In this document: positions 61,001 to 64,000 of the stretch, one piece after another | How the letters are laid out: every line of letters starts with the position of its first letter | How positions within the stretch are numbered: position 1 is the stretch's first letter | DNA from: Bolinopsis microptera | Lineage: Eukaryota > Ctenophora > Tentaculata > Lobata > Bolinopsidae | NCBI RefSeq assembly: GCF_026151205.1 | Contig: NC_087083.1 | Coordinates: 2,048,501-2,112,500, forward strand | Direction of reading: 5' to 3' | DNA: 64,000 bases | Program-made: the position numbers and the translations under genes | The notes under the pieces: generated by a model | What the model saw: only the letters and a program-made list of their open reading frames with translations | What the model was told of the DNA's origin: nothing | The model's database searches: none

Positions 61001-61662
61001 TTCACTATTGCCTTTTTTCAAAAGGGTGAAAAGGAAAAAATCCTACTCCCACGTCATGATGACGTCATGTTTTTAATCCAGAGACTGGGCGAACGACAGT
61101 ATGCTAGAATTACGTGCTGCTCGAATATTAGCGGGCGAGGACCTGAGCAGTAGTTCAGAGGAAAGCGGTGAACCCCAGAGAAAATACCACTCCGACACTG
61201 ACAGCGATTTGGTATGTAAGATAATGCATTAGATAATGTTAGATAATCTAATGTATTCATAATGTACAATGTACATGAAGGATGGCCAAAAGTCAGCGTA
61301 CATACGTTGGAGCTTATTTCTTAGTCACTGACTTGTTATTATCACTCATTCGAATTTTCAAATTTTGGCGTTAGAATCCCTGAATAGAATGTGTATAAGA
61401 CCCAACGTATGTGAACTGACTTTTGCCACTGATCTAAATATCATTTTGTACGATAATTATAATGTAAGATAATGTAAGATGTTAGATGATGCAAGATAAT
61501 GCAAGATAATGCAAGATAATGTAAGATAATGCAAGATAATGACTTGTCTTCCTCCCAGCTAGCGTCAGCTGATGAAGTACACGTGAACGAGCTCCCTGCT
61601 ACTTCCGCGAGTGAAGATGACGCTTTACAGCCTAGCAGATACTCTCTCAGGAGACTTACCAG
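58066..61662 (+). CDS. Charged nuclear-type protein, tentatively ATRX-like, internal exons
   Basis: Ten exons join with GT-AG borders and agreeing phases: 58066-58198, 58580-58654, 58766-58853, 59004-59176, 59310-59413, 59630-59822, 60026-60136, 60259-60410, 61082-61211 and 61559-61662. The start and end of the gene are not seen. The product alternates acidic Ser-rich stretches (DNDEEEEMSESDEDQ; SSSSEESGEP; YHSDTDSDL) with basic helices (YVRKKRLTKRRKKEE) and a Lys/Glu-rich coiled-coil-like segment (EKRKEIKQKKDAIKAKKAK). AEKILLGEEVSSSSGED followed by PSRYSLRRLTR is similar in order to human ATRX (KKMLLEEIKANLSSDEDG, then RYRHRLLRHKLT), which is the basis of the tentative name. No helicase or ADD domain is in view. 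Other disordered nuclear proteins remain possible. Exons 4-5 and 9-10 are duplicates of each other. Confidence 0.7.
58233..58530 (+). repeat. 21-bp minisatellite in an ATRX-like intron, about 14 units
   Basis: The unit is built around GGGAATGTTGTACCACGTGT and is near-perfect on the left and more variable on the right. A CACGTG palindrome recurs every 21 bp. As 21 is a multiple of 3, it gives long frames on both strands that are not evidence of coding; the intron borders at 58199 and 58579 enclose it. Confidence 0.96.
61458..61545 (+). repeat. 10-bp repeat ATGCAAGATA, about eight units
   Basis: GTAAGATAAT/GCAAGATAAT units just before the acceptor of the exon at 61559. Confidence 0.9.
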
Positions 61663-61675
61663 GTTTAATATGCTA

Positions 61676-64000
61676 GAGTAGTATAGTACATGTAGTAGAG
61701 TACATGTAGTAGAGTACATGTAGTAGAGTACATGTAGTAGAGTACATGTAGTAGAGTACATGTAGTAGAGTACATGTAGTAGAGTACATGTGGTAGAGTA
61801 CATGTGGTAGAGTACATGTAGTAGAGTACATGTAGTAGAGTACATGTAGTAGAGTACATGTAGTAGAGTACATGTAGTAGAGTACATGTAGGTAGAGTAC
61901 ATGTAGTAGAGTACATGTAGTAGAGTACATGTAGTAGAGTACATGTGGTAGAGTACATGTAGTAGAGTACATGTAGTAGAGTACATGTAGTAGAGTACAT
62001 GTGGTAGAGTACATGTAGTAGAGTACATGTAGTAGAGTACATGTAGTAGAGTACATGTAGTAGAGTACATGTAGTAGAGTACATGTAGTAGAGTACATGT
62101 AGTAGAGTACATGTAGTAGAGTACATGTAGTAGAGTACATGTAGTAGAGTACATGTAGTAGAGTACATGTAGTAGAGTACATGTAGTAGAGTACATGTAG
62201 TAGAGTACATGTAGTAGAGTACATGTAGTAGAGTACATGTGGTAGAGTACATGTAGTAGAGTACATGTGGTAGAGTACATGTGGTAGAGTACATGTAGTA
62301 GAGTACATGTAGTAGAGTACATTTAGTAGAGTACATGTAGTAGAGTACATGTAGTAGAGTACATGTAGTAGAGTACATTTAGTAGAGTACATGTAGTAGA
62401 GTACATGTAGTAGAGTACATTTAGTAGAGTACATGTAGTAGAGTACATGTAGTAGAGTACATGTAGTAGAGTACATGTAGTAGAGTACATGTAGTAGAGT
62501 ACATGTAGTAGAGTACATGTAGTAGAGTACATGTAGTAGAGTACATGTAGTAGAGTACATGTAGTAGAGTACATGTAGTAGAGTACATGTAGTAGAGTAC
62601 ATGCGGTAGAGTACATGTACTAGAGTACATGTAGTAGAGTACATGCGGTAGAGTACATGTGGTAGAGTACATGTGGTAGAGTACATGTGGTAGAGTACAT
62701 GCGGTAGAGTACATGTGGTAGAGTACATGTAGTAGAGTACATGTAGTAGAGTACATGTAGTAGAGTACATGTACTAGAGTACATGTAGTAGAGTACATGT
62801 AGTAGAGTACATGTGGTAGAGTACATGTGGTAGAGTACATGTAGTAGAGTACATGTAGTAGAGTACATGTGGTAGAGTACATGTGGTAGAGTACATGTGG
62901 TAGAGTACATGTGGTAGAGTACATGTAGTAGAGTACATGTAGTAGAGTACATGTAGTAGAGTACATGTAGTAGAGTACATGTACTAGAGTACATGTGGTA
63001 GAGTACATGTAGTAGAGTACATGTGGTAGAGTACATGTGGTAGAGTACATGTAGTAGAGTACATGTAGTAGAGTACATGTAGTAGAGTACATGTAGTAGA
63101 GTACATGTAGTAGAGTACATGTAGTAGAGTACATGTAGTAGAGTACATGTAGTAGAGTACATGTAGTAGAGTACATGTAGTAGAGTACATGTAGTAGAGT
63201 ACATGTAGTAGAGTACATGTAGTAGAGTACATGTAGTAGAGTACATGTAGTAGAGTACATGTAGTAGAGTACATGTAGTAGAGTACATGTAGTAGAGTAC
63301 ATGTAGTAGAGTACATGTAGTAGAGTACATGTAGTAGAGTACATGTAGTAGAGTACATGTAGTAGAGTACATGTAGTAGAGTACATGTAGTAGAGTACAT
63401 GTAGTAGAGTACATGTAGTAGAGTACATTTAGTAGAGTACATGTAGTAGAGTACATGTAGTAGAGTACATGTAGTAGAGTACATGTAGTAGAGTACATGT
63501 AGTAGAGTACATGTAGTAGAGTACATGTAGTAGAGTACATGTAGTAGAGTACATGTAGTAGAGTACATGTAGTAGAGTACATGTAGTAGAGTACATGTAG
63601 TAGAGTACATGTAGTAGAGTACATGTAGTAGAGTACATGTAGTAGAGTACATGTAGTAGAGTACATGTAGTAGAGTACATGTAGTAGAGTACATGTAGTA
63701 GAGTACATGTAGTAGAGTACATGTAGTAGAGTACATGTAGTAGAGTACATGTAGTAGAGTACATGTAGTAGAGTACATGTAGTAGAGTACATGTAGTAGA
63801 GTACATGTAGTAGAGTACATGTAGTAGAGTACATGTAGTAGAGTACATTTAGTAGAGTACATGTAGTAGAGTACATGTACTAGAGTACATGTAGTAGAGT
63901 ACATGTAGTAGAGTACATGTAGTAGAGTACATGTAGTAGAGTACATGTAGTAGAGTACATGTAGTAGAGTATATGTAGTAGAGTACATGTAGTAGAGTAC
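61676..64000 (+). repeat. 14-bp satellite, unit TAGTAGAGTACATG, about 166 copies, continues past the window
   Basis: Very homogeneous array starting about 14 bp after the splice donor at 61663. Variants are TGGTAGAG, CGGTAGAG, TACTAGAG and ATTTAGTAG, and one unit near 61890 has an extra G. The minus strand is open in all three frames and repeats MYSTTCTLLHVLYY every 42 nt. This follows from the unit lacking minus-strand stop codons and is not a gene. Confidence 0.98.

Noticed and set aside
61441-63988. Several long minus-strand frames of Tyr-Ser-Thr-Cys-Leu-rich repeats, up to 418 residues
   Set aside because: They are translations of a 14-bp satellite in all three frames. The repeat unit simply has no stop on that strand, and the array sits in an intron on the other strand.

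Overview
The window is nuclear DNA of a multicellular animal, most likely a marine or other aquatic invertebrate. The genes are split by many short GT-AG introns. One recognisable gene is the metazoan checkpoint adaptor claspin, and another is a multi-exon gene for a secreted mosaic protein. There are LINE-type retrotransposons, small DNA transposons and many micro- and minisatellites. The species cannot be named from the sequence. Base-level quality is uneven: a 100-N gap lies at 29936-30035, and about 33.8-41.7 kb and 47-50 kb carry so many homopolymer runs that they look like uncorrected long-read consensus.

Layout. 0.36-2.29 kb: last seven coding exons of claspin (+). 3.9-5.35 kb: two small repeat elements. 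5.8-9.8 kb: a nearly complete LINE of I/Jockey type (-), with apurinic endonuclease, reverse transcriptase, RNase H and a Cys-rich end, broken by two frameshifts. 11.0-12.2 kb: diverged tandem repeats. 13.29-15.40 kb: an intronless 701-residue protein joining a NERD-type nuclease domain to a superfamily 1 helicase-like ATPase (+). 15.93-18.77 kb: a giant foldback transposon with an 8-bp target-site duplication. 19.4 kb: a long GA tract. 20.47-29.88 kb: a 14-exon gene (-) for a secreted protein with a signal peptide, a small Cys-rich domain and 11 tandem six-cysteine modules of probable galactose-binding-like (F5/8C/fucolectin) fold. 31.2-33.7 kb: exons of an EF-hand gene (-), interrupted by minisatellites. 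33.8-53.8 kb: no supported gene, many degenerate repeats, poor consensus. 53.8-55.3 kb: remnant of a second reverse transcriptase (-). 55.8-56.7 kb: more small elements. 58.07-61.66 kb: ten consecutive exons of a charged nuclear-type protein, tentatively ATRX-like (+), with an internal exon-pair duplication. 61.68 kb to the end: a 14-bp satellite inside the next intron.

The strongest candidates for undescribed biology are the 11-module secreted protein, whose modules alternate between two types and whose exon phases all agree; the NERD-helicase protein, which has the architecture of a nucleic-acid defence enzyme; and the 2.84-kb palindromic transposon. The genes do not form an operon or an evident pathway; they are independent eukaryotic transcription units separated by mobile DNA.
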